Counted from the first letter of the stretch, positions 27,743 through 37,525 are shown. The stretch is DNA of 40,038 bases from Holosporaceae bacterium (GCA_031288225.1 JAITRU010000005.1:1-40038); one strand, 5' to 3'. Program-made: numbers and translations. The notes: generated from the sequence alone by a model not told the origin.

Positions 27743-29569
27743 ATGCGAATAAAAAAAATTATAATTAACAGTATGTGCGCGGCAATTATCCTGCTTGCCG
27801 GCGGTGCATTTGTATTCACGAATATAGTGGCATCCAATAATAATCAAAAAATCTCCAAAACAAACGCAATTAAGAGTAAGAAATATTCCATAAAAACAGA
27901 TATTGCTTCTAGAATTAGCACCAGGAACAATGGAGAAGTAATCAAAACTTCCGCAATGAATACAGATATGGCAAAAAATAGGAGCAAAAAATATTCCATA
28001 AAAACCGATGTTGCTTCCAGAGCCAATACCAGTAACAGAGAAGAATCAAAGAAAGCAATTGATGCTGCAAAAAGCGCAATTGCCACCAGTGAAGATAGGC
28101 CAAAATCGCCGAGCGGAAAAAAGAATACTGTTCAGGAAACAAAAATCATAGAAATGCAATCAAAATCTGATATCGATGATACTTTAGATGCAGAAAAATC
28201 AGAAAATATAGGAAAATCCAAAAAAGAAATTTTCGTGAATGCCAACATGGGAAGAGTGAAAGAAATAGAGGTTAATTCTGTAAATTTCGTTAAACTCAAA
28301 AACAAAGCCCATGAGATTTTCATTCCCAATCCAGATGTGGCAGATGTGCAATTGTTGAGCGATAATTCCCTTTATCTTATGGGATTATCTCCGGGATGCA
28401 CATCGCTGGTTATTACCGACAAAGATGATAATGTGATGCTTGATTGTAAAATTAAAGTAACATATCCACTAAAAGCCATTAGGGAAGCCATATTGGAAAT
28501 GCATCCGGATACTGACGTTGAGATAGTTTCCGTTGATAATTCGATTCTTTTGAAGGGAAAGGTTCCTTCTCCAGAGATAGCTGCAAATGTCCAAGAGATA
28601 GTGAGTAGATTTGTTGATACAGCGAAGATAATTAATAAACTATCCATAGAGACGGCTACTCAGGTGATGTTAAAGGTAAAAATTGCGGAAGTAGCAAGAG
28701 ATATTACAAAAAATATTGGCGTAAGCTGGAGAGCACTTTCTCCGAATTTCAGCGATTCAGTTGCTGGTATAAGTTATGGTTTTACCGGAGGTGGAGCGAT
28801 AGCTGCTTTGAATTCAGACGCACTTGAAAGTGGACAATCACTACGTGATGCTGTCCTGGGAGAGAATGGCATATTATCAGGCAAAGCCGAGGGAGGAAGA
28901 TGGTTTGCCCGCGCCGGTGGAGCAGTTAGCGATCTTACCAGTGTAATAGATGCACTTGCCGGTGAATCATTTGCCACGATTTTAGCGGAACCCACAATAA
29001 TCGCGCTATCCGGAAAGAAAGCAACGTTTAAATCCGGAGGAGAGCAGGGGTACACCATCACTCAGCCTGGTGGTGGGAATGTTACAACCACGGAATTCAA
29101 GGAGTGGGGGACTTCCATAGAATTTACTCCTATTGTGTTGTCAGAGGACAGAATCAATATAACGGTAACACCCAAGGTGAGTACACTTGTAACCCAAAGT
29201 GGTAGCGCAGTTCCATCACTGACATCCAAAGAAGCTACTACCACCGTTGAGCTTGGCAGCGGTCAAAGTCTCGCAATAGCAGGATTGTTGCAAAAGACAA
29301 CCGATACAACCGCCAGTGAAACACCGTTATTGTCTGAAATACCACTGATAGGTACATTATTTAGGAATTCATATATAAAGAAAATTGAGAAAGAGCTGGT
29401 AATTATAGTTACCCCATACATAGTAAAGCCATCGTCCAAACCATTAAAAGCCCCTACGGACATGGTTCCGGTTATATGTTCTCCGGTAGAATCAATTCTC
29501 AGTAGGAAATTTTTTAGAAGCACTCGTGCAATGAAATTAGGACGCAGCACAGGTTATACCATCAAATGA
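27743..29569 (+). CDS. cpaC: Tad outer-membrane secretin CpaC/RcpA, with extended N-terminus
   Basis: CpaC forms the outer-membrane pore for the Flp pilus. A signal segment (residues 5-29) leads into a low-complexity Lys/Ser/Asn linker of about 135 residues not usual in CpaC. This contains two copies of an 18-residue repeat, SKKYSIKTDIASRISTRN (45-62) and SKKYSIKTDVASRANTSN (81-98). A pilus N-domain (about 168-240) and a BON-like domain (245-300) follow. The secretin domain begins near 305 (QVMLKVKIAEVARD) and has the typical VTPKVSTLVTQSGSAVPSL and GQSLAIAGLL segments. At 608 residues it is longer than the common 450-500. GGAG lies 9 nt upstream of the ATG. It ends overlapping an ATG at 29566. 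Confidence 0.93.
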   Translation: MRIKKIIINSMCAAIILLAGGAFVFTNIVASNNNQKISKTNAIKSKKYSIKTDIASRISTRNNGEVIKTSAMNTDMAKNRSKKYSIKTDVASRANTSNREESKKAIDAAKSAIATSEDRPKSPSGKKNTVQETKIIEMQSKSDIDDTLDAEKSENIGKSKKEIFVNANMGRVKEIEVNSVNFVKLKNKAHEIFIPNPDVADVQLLSDNSLYLMGLSPGCTSLVITDKDDNVMLDCKIKVTYPLKAIREAILEMHPDTDVEIVSVDNSILLKGKVPSPEIAANVQEIVSRFVDTAKIINKLSIETATQVMLKVKIAEVARDITKNIGVSWRALSPNFSDSVAGISYGFTGGGAIAALNSDALESGQSLRDAVLGENGILSGKAEGGRWFARAGGAVSDLTSVIDALAGESFATILAEPTIIALSGKKATFKSGGEQGYTITQPGGGNVTTTEFKEWGTSIEFTPIVLSEDRINITVTPKVSTLVTQSGSAVPSLTSKEATTTVELGSGQSLAIAGLLQKTTDTTASETPLLSEIPLIGTLFRNSYIKKIEKELVIIVTPYIVKPSSKPLKAPTDMVPVICSPVESILSRKFFRSTRAMKLGRSTGYTIK

Positions 29570-29601
29570 CGAAGGATTATATTGGAAGGAGAAAATTATA
29601 T

Positions 29602-30309
29602 ATGTTGTACGAAAAAGAAATTTTAAGAATTACGTCTCCCGGGATTGCCATTCTTGCTGGATTACTGATGAGTGGCTGCAATAGTGATGTACCCAAAGCT
29701 CATGGATTTGAGTCCATAAAGATAGATGTGAAAGAAAATAGAGATGTGCATTTTTTCGAGTGTCCATGTGATTTCCATTTTAATAATGAGGCGTTGGCGC
29801 GAATTGAGAATGTTTTAAAAAAAGCACGGGGAGAAGGCGTAGAAAACATCGCATTTACACTCATATCCAATCGATCTATACCATTTGCAATTCAGGAAAA
29901 AACTAGAAAACTTATGTACGAAATGATGCATAAGTATCATTTTTTGAGAACCAGAATCAAGAATATGGGAATTTGCGTCTATGAGGAGGCAAAAGTTGGG
30001 GTTCGTATAGATGTGCTCCAATATGAAATAACGCAACCGAATTGTAGCATATGGTCTGAACATATTGGCGATATTGATAGCGACAAAGATCTGCCTAAAT
30101 ATGGAACGACGGAAAGATATAATATGGGCGAAATGATAGCCAACAAAGCCGATATTATATCGCCTAGGGAATACGCTGGACATGCAGTTACAAGTGCGAT
30201 TGCTGCAGTTTCATCTCTCTCAACTGCCGGAGGCGGAGGCGTAGCTGCGGCAACTACTAGCAGCGTTGGCAGCAGCAACAGTAAAGGTATCGGCTCTAGC
30301 ATAAAATAA
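29602..30309 (+). CDS. cpaD: Tad lipoprotein CpaD-like
   Basis: CpaD is the outer-membrane lipoprotein partner of the CpaC secretin. The N-terminus MLYEKEILRITSPGIAILAG leads to a lipobox-like LLMSGC. The family part includes FNNEALARIENVLKKA and the region QPNCSIWSEHIGDIDSDKDL followed by NMGEMIANKADIISPREY, which corresponds to the conserved end of CpaD (tryptophan, then Asn-x-Ala-x-M-IANPADLV-PR). The C-terminus is a Gly/Ser/Ala-rich tail. I chose the ATG at 29602 with GGAAGGAG upstream; the earlier ATG at 29566 overlaps the cpaC stop. Divergent, so the symbol rests on motif plus operon position. Confidence 0.8.
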   Translation: MLYEKEILRITSPGIAILAGLLMSGCNSDVPKAHGFESIKIDVKENRDVHFFECPCDFHFNNEALARIENVLKKARGEGVENIAFTLISNRSIPFAIQEKTRKLMYEMMHKYHFLRTRIKNMGICVYEEAKVGVRIDVLQYEITQPNCSIWSEHIGDIDSDKDLPKYGTTERYNMGEMIANKADIISPREYAGHAVTSAIAAVSSLSTAGGGGVAAATTSSVGSSNSKGIGSSIK

Positions 30310-30323
30310 CTGGAGATGCATAT

Positions 30324-31589
30324 ATGGCAAATAGCGACGCAAATTTACCGCACAATATTATGGGATTTGTTGGCGATCCCGTGACCAAGCACATAATAAT
30401 GGGTGCCATAAAAGAAATAGGCATAGCATATTCGGAAGTGGAGCTTGGAGGAATACAAGAAAGCATTAAATTTCTCAAATCCAATAGTTCACCGAAAATT
30501 TTGATAGTCGATATATCAAATTCAGAATTGCCACTGACAGATATTGTAAAAATAAAAGATTTTACTACCCCGAATACGAAACTTATTGTCATAGGTGGTA
30601 GAAATGATGTCGGATTATTCAGGGATCTCATGAACATTGGCGTTTCAGATTATTTAATGAAACCTCTGAACATTGCACTTGTGAAAAAATCAATTGAAGA
30701 TGCCCAAGCTGCGATTAAATCTGTGGCGGAAAAAACCGGGAAATTGATTTATCTAGTCAGCTCTGTGGGAGGAGCTGGTGCCACAACTATTGCCACCAAC
30801 ATAGCCTGGATCTTCGCTAACAGACATTTCAAACGCTCTGTTTTGGTAGATTTGGATTTTTTATTTGGAACAATCCACCTAATGTTGGACATAAAAGCAG
30901 AAAATGCCTACATAGATATTCTGGAATCCCCAGAAAAAATCGATGATTATTTTGTGGAAACAATCCTGAAAAGGCATAGCCAAAGGTTATATTATCTCGG
31001 CGGTTTAGCAGATATTGTCAGAGGCGTATCAATTGATAAAGCAGCATTTGACGCCCTGATTGTTACAGTGAAAAAGCAATTTAATTATGTGTTGGTTGAT
31101 AGCCAGAGGGAGATGAACCAAGCTCAGAGAATTTGCTTGAATCACTCCGATGTATTTGTCATAGCTGTGGAAATGAGTATGGCATCTGCACAAAATGCTG
31201 CTCGCATAATAGAATTTTTAAACACTGACCAACCCGGAAAAAAAATATTAGTAATTGCGAATAAGGTCGGATTTTCCAGCAGCGGTGCACTGTCAAAGGA
31301 TGCCTTCGAAAAAGTAATAGACACAAAAATAGACTACATCATAACGGTAGATGAAGTAATGGCCCTAGCTGCGGCCAATATTGGTCAGCCTCTTGCTGCT
31401 TCTAATAATAACTTAACGGCAATAATGGAGGATATTGCCAATGATTTGTTGGGGAAAAATGAGCCATTGATAATTGAAAGGGAGCTCCTGGAAAAAGAGG
31501 GGACGCTTACCGATAGAGTGAAAAATGCTGCCGTTGATTTATTTGAAAAAACAATGCAACTAGTGAATAAATCGAAGAAAAAAATGTAA
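30324..31589 (+). CDS. cpaE: Tad ATPase CpaE (receiver-like domain plus MinD/ParA-like domain)
   Basis: CpaE localises or times the Tad machine. Residues 10-130 form a receiver-like domain with Asp63 (ILIVDIS) and Lys113 (LMKPLN), so phosphorylation is not excluded. Residues 140-400 are a ParA/MinD ATPase with the P-loop SSVGGAGATT at 146-155. This lacks the canonical lysines, a form typical of CpaE (GGxGxST). DLDFLFGTIHLMLDI and VDSQREMNQAQ follow. The length of 421 is normal. GGAG precedes the ATG. Confidence 0.92.
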   Translation: MANSDANLPHNIMGFVGDPVTKHIIMGAIKEIGIAYSEVELGGIQESIKFLKSNSSPKILIVDISNSELPLTDIVKIKDFTTPNTKLIVIGGRNDVGLFRDLMNIGVSDYLMKPLNIALVKKSIEDAQAAIKSVAEKTGKLIYLVSSVGGAGATTIATNIAWIFANRHFKRSVLVDLDFLFGTIHLMLDIKAENAYIDILESPEKIDDYFVETILKRHSQRLYYLGGLADIVRGVSIDKAAFDALIVTVKKQFNYVLVDSQREMNQAQRICLNHSDVFVIAVEMSMASAQNAARIIEFLNTDQPGKKILVIANKVGFSSSGALSKDAFEKVIDTKIDYIITVDEVMALAAANIGQPLAASNNNLTAIMEDIANDLLGKNEPLIIERELLEKEGTLTDRVKNAAVDLFEKTMQLVNKSKKKM

Positions 31590-31624
31590 TGGAATTTGGG
31601 ATTACGCAATTGGGATTATAAAAT

Positions 31625-32977
31625 ATGGCGTTGAATGTAGGCAATGATGTGACTCCGGAAGTAGCGGAGGAATCGCCAGTATTGGCATTATTCAGAAAAG
31701 AAGCCCATGACACTATGCTCAATCGCATCAATTTGTCATCTGCCTTTAAATTGAGTTCCCAAGAATTACGCACTGAAATCGAAAATTTCGTATTCGACTA
31801 CGCCCAGGAAAGAAGAGCCCAGATAACGAAACGTGAGCAAATCTCCATTGCTCGCGAATTAGTTGACGATATGATTGGACTGGGTCCACTGGAAATTTTG
31901 CTGGAAGATGACTCAATTTCAGATATAGTGGTCAATGGTCCGCTCCAAATATACATTGAGCGTGGCGGTTTAATGCAGCTTGCTCCCGTAAAATTTCGAG
32001 ATGATTCGCACCTACTACAAATTGCCCAAAGAATTGCCCACAGGGTTGGCCGGAGGGTAGATACCTCTAGTCCTCTCTGCGATGCCCGCTTGCCGGATGG
32101 AAGCCGCGTTAACATTGTGGTTCCTCCCATTGCCATCGACGGCACGTCCATATCAATTCGTAAATTTTCCAAAAAAGCCCTTGATTTGTATTCGTTGGCA
32201 AAATTTGGTGCTCTAACCGATGAGATGGTTTCGGTACTGCAAATTGCTTCCACCTGCGGACTAAATATTATTGTCTCCGGAGGTACTGGTTCCGGCAAAA
32301 CAACATTGCTGAATGCGCTATCACAATTAATAGATCCACGAGAACGTATTGTTACTTGCGAGGATGCAGCCGAATTAAAGCTGCAGCAGCCGCATGTGGT
32401 GAGACTGGAGAGTCGTCCACCAAATATCGAAGGCAAAGGAGAAGTTACCATTCGCGATTTAGTTAAGAATGCTCTGCGTATGCGTCCAGATCGCATTGTC
32501 ATCGGCGAGGTTCGTGGATCAGAGTGCATCGATATGTTGCAGGCCATGAACACCGGTCACGACGGTTCCATGTCAACTATACACGCAAACAGAGCGAAGG
32601 AAGCATTCATTCGTCTCGAGAATATGGTAGCTATGTCTGGGTTTGATCTTCCTAGTGAAATTGTTCGGGCTCAGATAGCCGGAGCTGTCAATCTGGTCGT
32701 GCAAACGGAACGCCTACATGATGGTTCCAGAAAAATCACTGAAATTGTAGAAGTAACCGGCATAAATGAGAGGGGCGATATCGAGTACCAGCACCTATTC
32801 AAGTTTATTCCTATGGGTGAGAGCGAAGACCACAAAGTTTTTGGAAGATTTGAGACTGGAACAGATCATCCAATGTTTTTGGAAAAGGCAATTACATATG
32901 GTTTGGATAAGGAATTACTGTCCATCATGAGCAAGGCAATGGAATCTAATACCGAAGGAGAAGGTATATATGAGTAA
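31625..32977 (+). CDS. cpaF: Tad secretion ATPase CpaF/TadA
   Basis: This is the hexameric motor ATPase of the Tad pilus. The N-terminal domain contains IGLGPLEILLEDDSISDIVVNG. Walker A is SGGTGSGKTT at 218-227, the Asp box is VTCEDAAEL, Walker B is IVIGEVRG at 291-298, and the His box is TGHDGSMSTIHAN at 310-322. It has 450 residues with no missing motifs. The 3' end overlaps tadB by 8 nt, so translation is probably coupled. Confidence 0.97.
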   Translation: MALNVGNDVTPEVAEESPVLALFRKEAHDTMLNRINLSSAFKLSSQELRTEIENFVFDYAQERRAQITKREQISIARELVDDMIGLGPLEILLEDDSISDIVVNGPLQIYIERGGLMQLAPVKFRDDSHLLQIAQRIAHRVGRRVDTSSPLCDARLPDGSRVNIVVPPIAIDGTSISIRKFSKKALDLYSLAKFGALTDEMVSVLQIASTCGLNIIVSGGTGSGKTTLLNALSQLIDPRERIVTCEDAAELKLQQPHVVRLESRPPNIEGKGEVTIRDLVKNALRMRPDRIVIGEVRGSECIDMLQAMNTGHDGSMSTIHANRAKEAFIRLENMVAMSGFDLPSEIVRAQIAGAVNLVVQTERLHDGSRKITEIVEVTGINERGDIEYQHLFKFIPMGESEDHKVFGRFETGTDHPMFLEKAITYGLDKELLSIMSKAMESNTEGEGIYE

Positions 32978-33977
32978 TCTGTTGGCCATGAATCTTGATG
33001 TGGTAACGACATTTATTATTGCCTTCTTTACTTGTTTTCTAATTTATAAATTACTGGTAAAGCAGCGTCAATCTGAAAATTACAATGCAATATTGGCGCA
33101 AAAAGTTGATACCATCGCTAAACAGCAGGATATGCTGCTCGAAGCGGCAAGTGAACACGTTTCTACATTTGCAAAATTAGAAGCAGCACATGAAGATGCC
33201 GGTAGTGGAGATGTCGTTGGTGACTACTCTACAAAAATTAAAATGATTATGAAACGTGCTGGCATTGCAGAAATGAAAGTATCGACATTCGTAATAATAT
33301 GTGCTACCAGCGGATGTTTTTTTGCTATATTTATCATTTATTTTAAATTTCTAAATATTATAACCGGGATTCCGATAGGTTTCACCCTAGGAGCTTATCT
33401 CTCCTTTAATTTTTTAGCATCCCAGGCTGAGAAAAAAAAGATGCAATTTTTACAGCAATTTCCAGATGCAATCGACATGATGATCCGAGGTGTAAAAGCT
33501 GGCCTGAACATATCCCGCGTCGTTAAATTGGTAAGTATGGAGTTTAAGGATCCGATAGCCAGCGAATATCGCACGATAAATCAGAAATTGGAGTTGGGCG
33601 TAGAGCCGGAAAAAGTGTTCGTGGAAGCAGCGGAAAAAATAGACATCGAGGAATTTAGGTTTTTGGTTGTTGCGCTGGTTTTGCAGATTGAAAATGGTGG
33701 AGTACTGGGCGAAATTTTGTCTAATTTATCTAGTCTTGTAAGAAAAAGATTGGAGCTGGGGTTAAAATTGAAAGCCATGTCCGCTGAAGCTAGAATGTCT
33801 GCCATAGTCCTGAGCGCACTGCCATTTGTGTTTGCTGCAATTATGGCATTTCTAATGCCTAGCCATCTTAAGGAGTTCCTGGTGCCAGGCACGGGGCAAA
33901 CTTTGTTAAAAATAGCCATTGCATTATTTGCTGTTGGTTCATTTTTTATGATAAAGGCAACCAAAATAAGGGTGTAA
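32970..33977 (+). CDS. tadB: Tad inner-membrane platform protein TadB
   Basis: This T2SS-F domain protein couples the CpaF motor to pilus assembly. An N-terminal membrane helix covers residues 10-28. A paired helix region is at about 108-150, and the conserved GVKAGLNISRVVKLV and NGGVLGEILSNLSSLVRKR segments lie in the cytosolic T2SSF domain. Two C-terminal helices cover about 275-332. The length is 335 residues. The ATG overlaps cpaF behind GAAGG. Confidence 0.93.
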   Translation: MSNLLAMNLDVVTTFIIAFFTCFLIYKLLVKQRQSENYNAILAQKVDTIAKQQDMLLEAASEHVSTFAKLEAAHEDAGSGDVVGDYSTKIKMIMKRAGIAEMKVSTFVIICATSGCFFAIFIIYFKFLNIITGIPIGFTLGAYLSFNFLASQAEKKKMQFLQQFPDAIDMMIRGVKAGLNISRVVKLVSMEFKDPIASEYRTINQKLELGVEPEKVFVEAAEKIDIEEFRFLVVALVLQIENGGVLGEILSNLSSLVRKRLELGLKLKAMSAEARMSAIVLSALPFVFAAIMAFLMPSHLKEFLVPGTGQTLLKIAIALFAVGSFFMIKATKIRV

Positions 33978-33982
33978 GATCC

Positions 33983-34957
33983 ATGCCGGAATTTGTCGTG
34001 GATATACTTTGCTATGTAACTGCGTTTTTGGCCATTTTGCTTGTCAAACCGCACGCATATAGATTGTCCATAAAAATAATCAGCGAATATATAATAGCTA
34101 CCAGGATGCGCAAAAGAGCATCGTTCGATGGCAAAAAAAAATATGTCATAGAAAGCCAAGAATCTGAAAGTATAGGCCTGGGTCAAAAGGGACCAACTTT
34201 CGGTGATAACATCATATTCAACTACTTGGCTGAGTGGAATACGGAATTAGTCGAAGAAATGCAACAGCTACTGTTGCAGGCTGGGCTTCGCTATGGCAAC
34301 GCTCTTGAAGAATTTATGAAATCTAAATTTACAGCTGGAATTGCCATCTTTTTCATCATTTTCATAACCTTCTCCACCAATGATTTTGGAATTCCGTTCA
34401 TTGCGGTCATACCTATCTCATTAATACTCGGTATTCTCGGAGGGCATAGGCTAACAAATCTCAATATGCAGTATATTTGTGAAAAAAGGAAAGCAAGCAT
34501 AGAAAATGGCGTTCCGGATTTAATTGACCTTCTGGTAATTTGTACCGAATCTGGATTGGATTTGAATCGTTCAATTCGGAGAATTGCGAGAGAAATGAGA
34601 ACTTCCAATCCTACCATGGCCGATGAGTTAAGTCTAACATCCATAGAATTGGAAATGATTCCTGATCATCGGCAGGTTTTCGAAAATTTTGAAAATAGAA
34701 CTGATTCTTTGCAGATAAAAACACTATCAAAGACGCTTAGCCAATCCATAGAATATGGATCACCGCTGGCGGTTTCACTGCGGGAGTTAGCCGTTGAATC
34801 TAGACAAAAAAGAATGCTGGAAGCGGAAGCTAGAGCTGCCCAAGCTCCTACACTTCTTACTCTCCCACTGATGTTTTGCATAATGCCGTGCCTGTTCATA
34901 GTCATGCTGGGACCAGTTATAGTTAACATGATTAGATCATTTTCTGGAGCTAGCTAG
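33983..34957 (+). CDS. tadC: Tad inner-membrane platform protein TadC
   Basis: This second T2SS-F domain protein of the platform starts 5 nt after tadB. An N-terminal hydrophobic helix (5-24) is followed by the typical paired helices (about 115-155). The domain motifs GVPDLIDLLVICTESGLDLN and RSIRRIAREM and the GSPLAVSLRELAVESRQKRMLEAE segment, with the AQAPTLLTLPLMFCIMPCLF C-terminal helix, are typical of TadC. It has 324 residues. It is the last Tad gene; no tadD, tadE, tadF, tadG or flp homologue follows. Confidence 0.93.
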   Translation: MPEFVVDILCYVTAFLAILLVKPHAYRLSIKIISEYIIATRMRKRASFDGKKKYVIESQESESIGLGQKGPTFGDNIIFNYLAEWNTELVEEMQQLLLQAGLRYGNALEEFMKSKFTAGIAIFFIIFITFSTNDFGIPFIAVIPISLILGILGGHRLTNLNMQYICEKRKASIENGVPDLIDLLVICTESGLDLNRSIRRIAREMRTSNPTMADELSLTSIELEMIPDHRQVFENFENRTDSLQIKTLSKTLSQSIEYGSPLAVSLRELAVESRQKRMLEAEARAAQAPTLLTLPLMFCIMPCLFIVMLGPVIVNMIRSFSGAS

Positions 34958-35084
34958 CTGTCCCGTGTTGAGGAGGTTTGTATCTAAGTTAAAAAATTCA
35001 TGAGAATTTTTCCAAAGTCCTCTACTCTAATTTTGCAAAATTTACAAAATAGTAAGCTACGAGTTGTACCATAGTTCTGATGGC

Positions 35085-35190
35085 TTATACCAAATTAAGG
35101 TATTAAATTGTTCGACGCCTGACGGGAACGCTGTACTGTTCAGCGCATCTCAAAAAATGATTGGTCGACTTGTGCATGGATTTGGTATTA
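35085..35190. repeat. ~105-bp inverted-repeat element, copy B
   Basis: This 106-bp element has ends TTATACCAAAT (35085-35095) and ATTTGGTATTA (35180-35190), matching at 10 of 11 positions. Read on the minus strand its interior aligns with copy C at 37721 (shared blocks ATCATTTTTT and GCGCTGAACA, and AATACCT near the far end). It fills most of the gap between tadC and the sensor kinase gene, so it may influence transcription there. Confidence 0.75.
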
Positions 35191-35215
35191 GGTCTAAACT
35201 AAAATAGAGGCAGAT

Positions 35216-37525
35216 ATGTCGAAAAAAATCATAGATACTGTTCGGGCTACGGTATTGGTTCTGGCTTGTATCCTTGTGCCGCTTGGTATCGGTTATTTTT
35301 TCTTAAAGTCTTCTGTTATCAGTGATTCCGAAAAATGTCTTGATACATTTATAACTACAGAGTGCGTTGGGATTTCCAAATATGTGGGGGTGCAATTCGA
35401 AAATACCAGCAGACAGATTAATGAATTGATGCGGGATCTTCGGAAAGAAAAAACATCGAGTAAAAAAAAGATTCAAACTTTTCTTACATCGCTACTGAAA
35501 AAAAATTCCAACATATCTTCCATTGGCTTATATAACAGTAAAAATGGAAAATGTTTGATGAGTACGTTAGCCAATTATTCTTCCAGTAGAAATTTTGAAG
35601 GAAAATCCAAGGAAAAGATAAATTATTCCCTGGAGCAACTGGAAGACGCTACCAAAACAATCGTAGTAAAATACCTCATATTCCAGAAATTTGATGAAAC
35701 AAGCAAAACTAATAATAATGGGTTTTGGACGGAAATAGTCGTGAAGTGGAATCACTACGAAACATATATGCAGCAAATGTATCAGGGCTCATTTCCCCGA
35801 GCATTTTTCATAATATCTCCTGATTGTAGGAGATATGTGTCCATGAATGCTCTGCCCAGTAATTTACAAAGCAACAGATACATTGCGGCACTTGGCTTGC
35901 ATTTGGCCGGAACTATCCAGACCATAAAAGATGGGCTGTCAAATGTACCGATAGAAGGTAAGCATTTCAAAGTGATGAAGAGCGAAATAAAAACACCGGA
36001 TAACATCGTCGGCAATAAATTTTTTGTGTTGGTGGTGGCGGATAAGCAATCCATAAACACTCTATCTTCGTCTTTGTTCAATTCAATTCAAAATGGCATT
36101 TACGCTCTAATTATTCTCTGGTTATTTGTAAGTATATTCATATCCAGATTCCTTAATAAGGCTAAGGATCAGTTGGAAATTTCCAAGACTGTATCCGATA
36201 ATACACCATTGGCTGTCACCATATTCCATGCAGCTACTGGCAAAATTATGCAGATAAACCTTTCGGCCATGACAATCTTTCGCATCGCCAATGAAAATGT
36301 AGAAAATTTTAACATGTGGGATGTCATATTAGCCGACGAAGATAGAAACTACATCAAAAATGCCATGTCTTCCAACATAAATGTACTGAATTATGAGGTA
36401 CTTGTGCAGGGATTGGGCGGTGGAATATTCTGGGCCATATGTTCTGCAACTCCGGTAACTTTGGAAGAGGAGAAATACATTGTTCTAGCAACCCTAGATA
36501 TTAATCGCCGTAAAGAAATTGAGAAAAAGCTAGCAAACAATGCTGAATTACTGGAACAACAAGTATTGGATAGGACAGCAGATCTCGAGAAAAAAGCCAA
36601 AGAATTGGAGGAGACCAGTCTCAAACTGGAAAAAGCAAAACAGCAGGCCGATGAGGCCAACGCAGCAAAAAGTAAGTTTTTGACAAATATGAGCAATGAG
36701 TTCAAAACTCCCATCAATGCCATTATCGGATATAGTGAAATACTGCAGGAGGAGGCCAATGATCGCAAGGATACAGTATCCGCCGACGATTTACGCAAAA
36801 TTATTGGATCCGCAAAACACCTGTTGTCCCTAATTGATGAAATTCTAGATCTGTCCAAGATAGAGGCCGGGAAAACTCAAATTTTGCTGGAAAATGTTAA
36901 TATTACCGATATTATTAAAGATATTGAAGGTGTCACAATGCCACTCATTGCCGACCACGATAATACGTTGCACATCGAATGTGCCAAAGGCATTGGTATG
37001 ATATACACAGACCAGACCAAGTTGAGACAATGCCTGCTAAACCTCCTGAGCAATGCTGCAAAGTTTACGGAATTTGGGAAAATAACCCTACGAGTCACCC
37101 AGATAACCAAAGGGGGTGTGGACTTTATCGAATTTTCTGTAATGGACACTGGCATTGGCATAGCTCCCGATCGCATAGATACCATATTCGACCCATTTCA
37201 CGCCAAGGATGCGCAAAACTCCGGAGCTGGACTAGGGCTCTCCCTCACCAAAAAGTACACGGAATATTTGGGCGGAAACGTGGTCGTTGAAAGTGAAGAG
37301 GGGGTAGGATCAAAGTTTACTATCCGTGTTCCCAGGACATCTACCGTAGAGTCCAATGAATTTATTGAAATAAAAAATCCGCTGGCCGACGAAGATGATC
37401 TTGGAGATGATGTAACATCAGAAATATTTGCACAGGATATTCCGACAGACCGGATGGTGCCATTTCATGATATAGGTGAATCACCTGCAGATGCTTCTTC
37501 TTCCTCCTATACCCTAACTTCCTGA
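35216..37525 (+). CDS. Membrane PAS-histidine-kinase-like protein lacking the phospho-acceptor His
   Basis: The architecture is TM1 (10-30), a ~260-residue periplasmic sensor region with no recognised fold, TM2 (290-310), a PAS domain (about 325-430), a coiled coil (433-485), HisKA (486-555), a HATPase_c domain (about 595-708), and an acidic/serine-rich tail. In HisKA the H-box reads FLTNMSNEFKTPINAIIGYS. Canonical hybrid-type kinases have MSHELRTP here, so the phospho-acceptor histidine is Asn494 (codon AAT at 36695-36697). The ATP-binding N box (QCLLNLLSNAAKF), G1 (DTGIGIAPD) and G2 (GAGLGLSL) look intact. The protein could act as an allosteric partner or ATP-dependent scaffold. No response regulator adjoins it. 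The start has AGAGG upstream. Confidence 0.92.
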   Translation: MSKKIIDTVRATVLVLACILVPLGIGYFFLKSSVISDSEKCLDTFITTECVGISKYVGVQFENTSRQINELMRDLRKEKTSSKKKIQTFLTSLLKKNSNISSIGLYNSKNGKCLMSTLANYSSSRNFEGKSKEKINYSLEQLEDATKTIVVKYLIFQKFDETSKTNNNGFWTEIVVKWNHYETYMQQMYQGSFPRAFFIISPDCRRYVSMNALPSNLQSNRYIAALGLHLAGTIQTIKDGLSNVPIEGKHFKVMKSEIKTPDNIVGNKFFVLVVADKQSINTLSSSLFNSIQNGIYALIILWLFVSIFISRFLNKAKDQLEISKTVSDNTPLAVTIFHAATGKIMQINLSAMTIFRIANENVENFNMWDVILADEDRNYIKNAMSSNINVLNYEVLVQGLGGGIFWAICSATPVTLEEEKYIVLATLDINRRKEIEKKLANNAELLEQQVLDRTADLEKKAKELEETSLKLEKAKQQADEANAAKSKFLTNMSNEFKTPINAIIGYSEILQEEANDRKDTVSADDLRKIIGSAKHLLSLIDEILDLSKIEAGKTQILLENVNITDIIKDIEGVTMPLIADHDNTLHIECAKGIGMIYTDQTKLRQCLLNLLSNAAKFTEFGKITLRVTQITKGGVDFIEFSVMDTGIGIAPDRIDTIFDPFHAKDAQNSGAGLGLSLTKKYTEYLGGNVVVESEEGVGSKFTIRVPRTSTVESNEFIEIKNPLADEDDLGDDVTSEIFAQDIPTDRMVPFHDIGESPADASSSSYTLTS

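Noticed and set aside
31798-32553. 251-codon minus-strand ORF inside cpaF
   Set aside because: Antisense shadow of a highly conserved ATPase; no ribosome site or homology.
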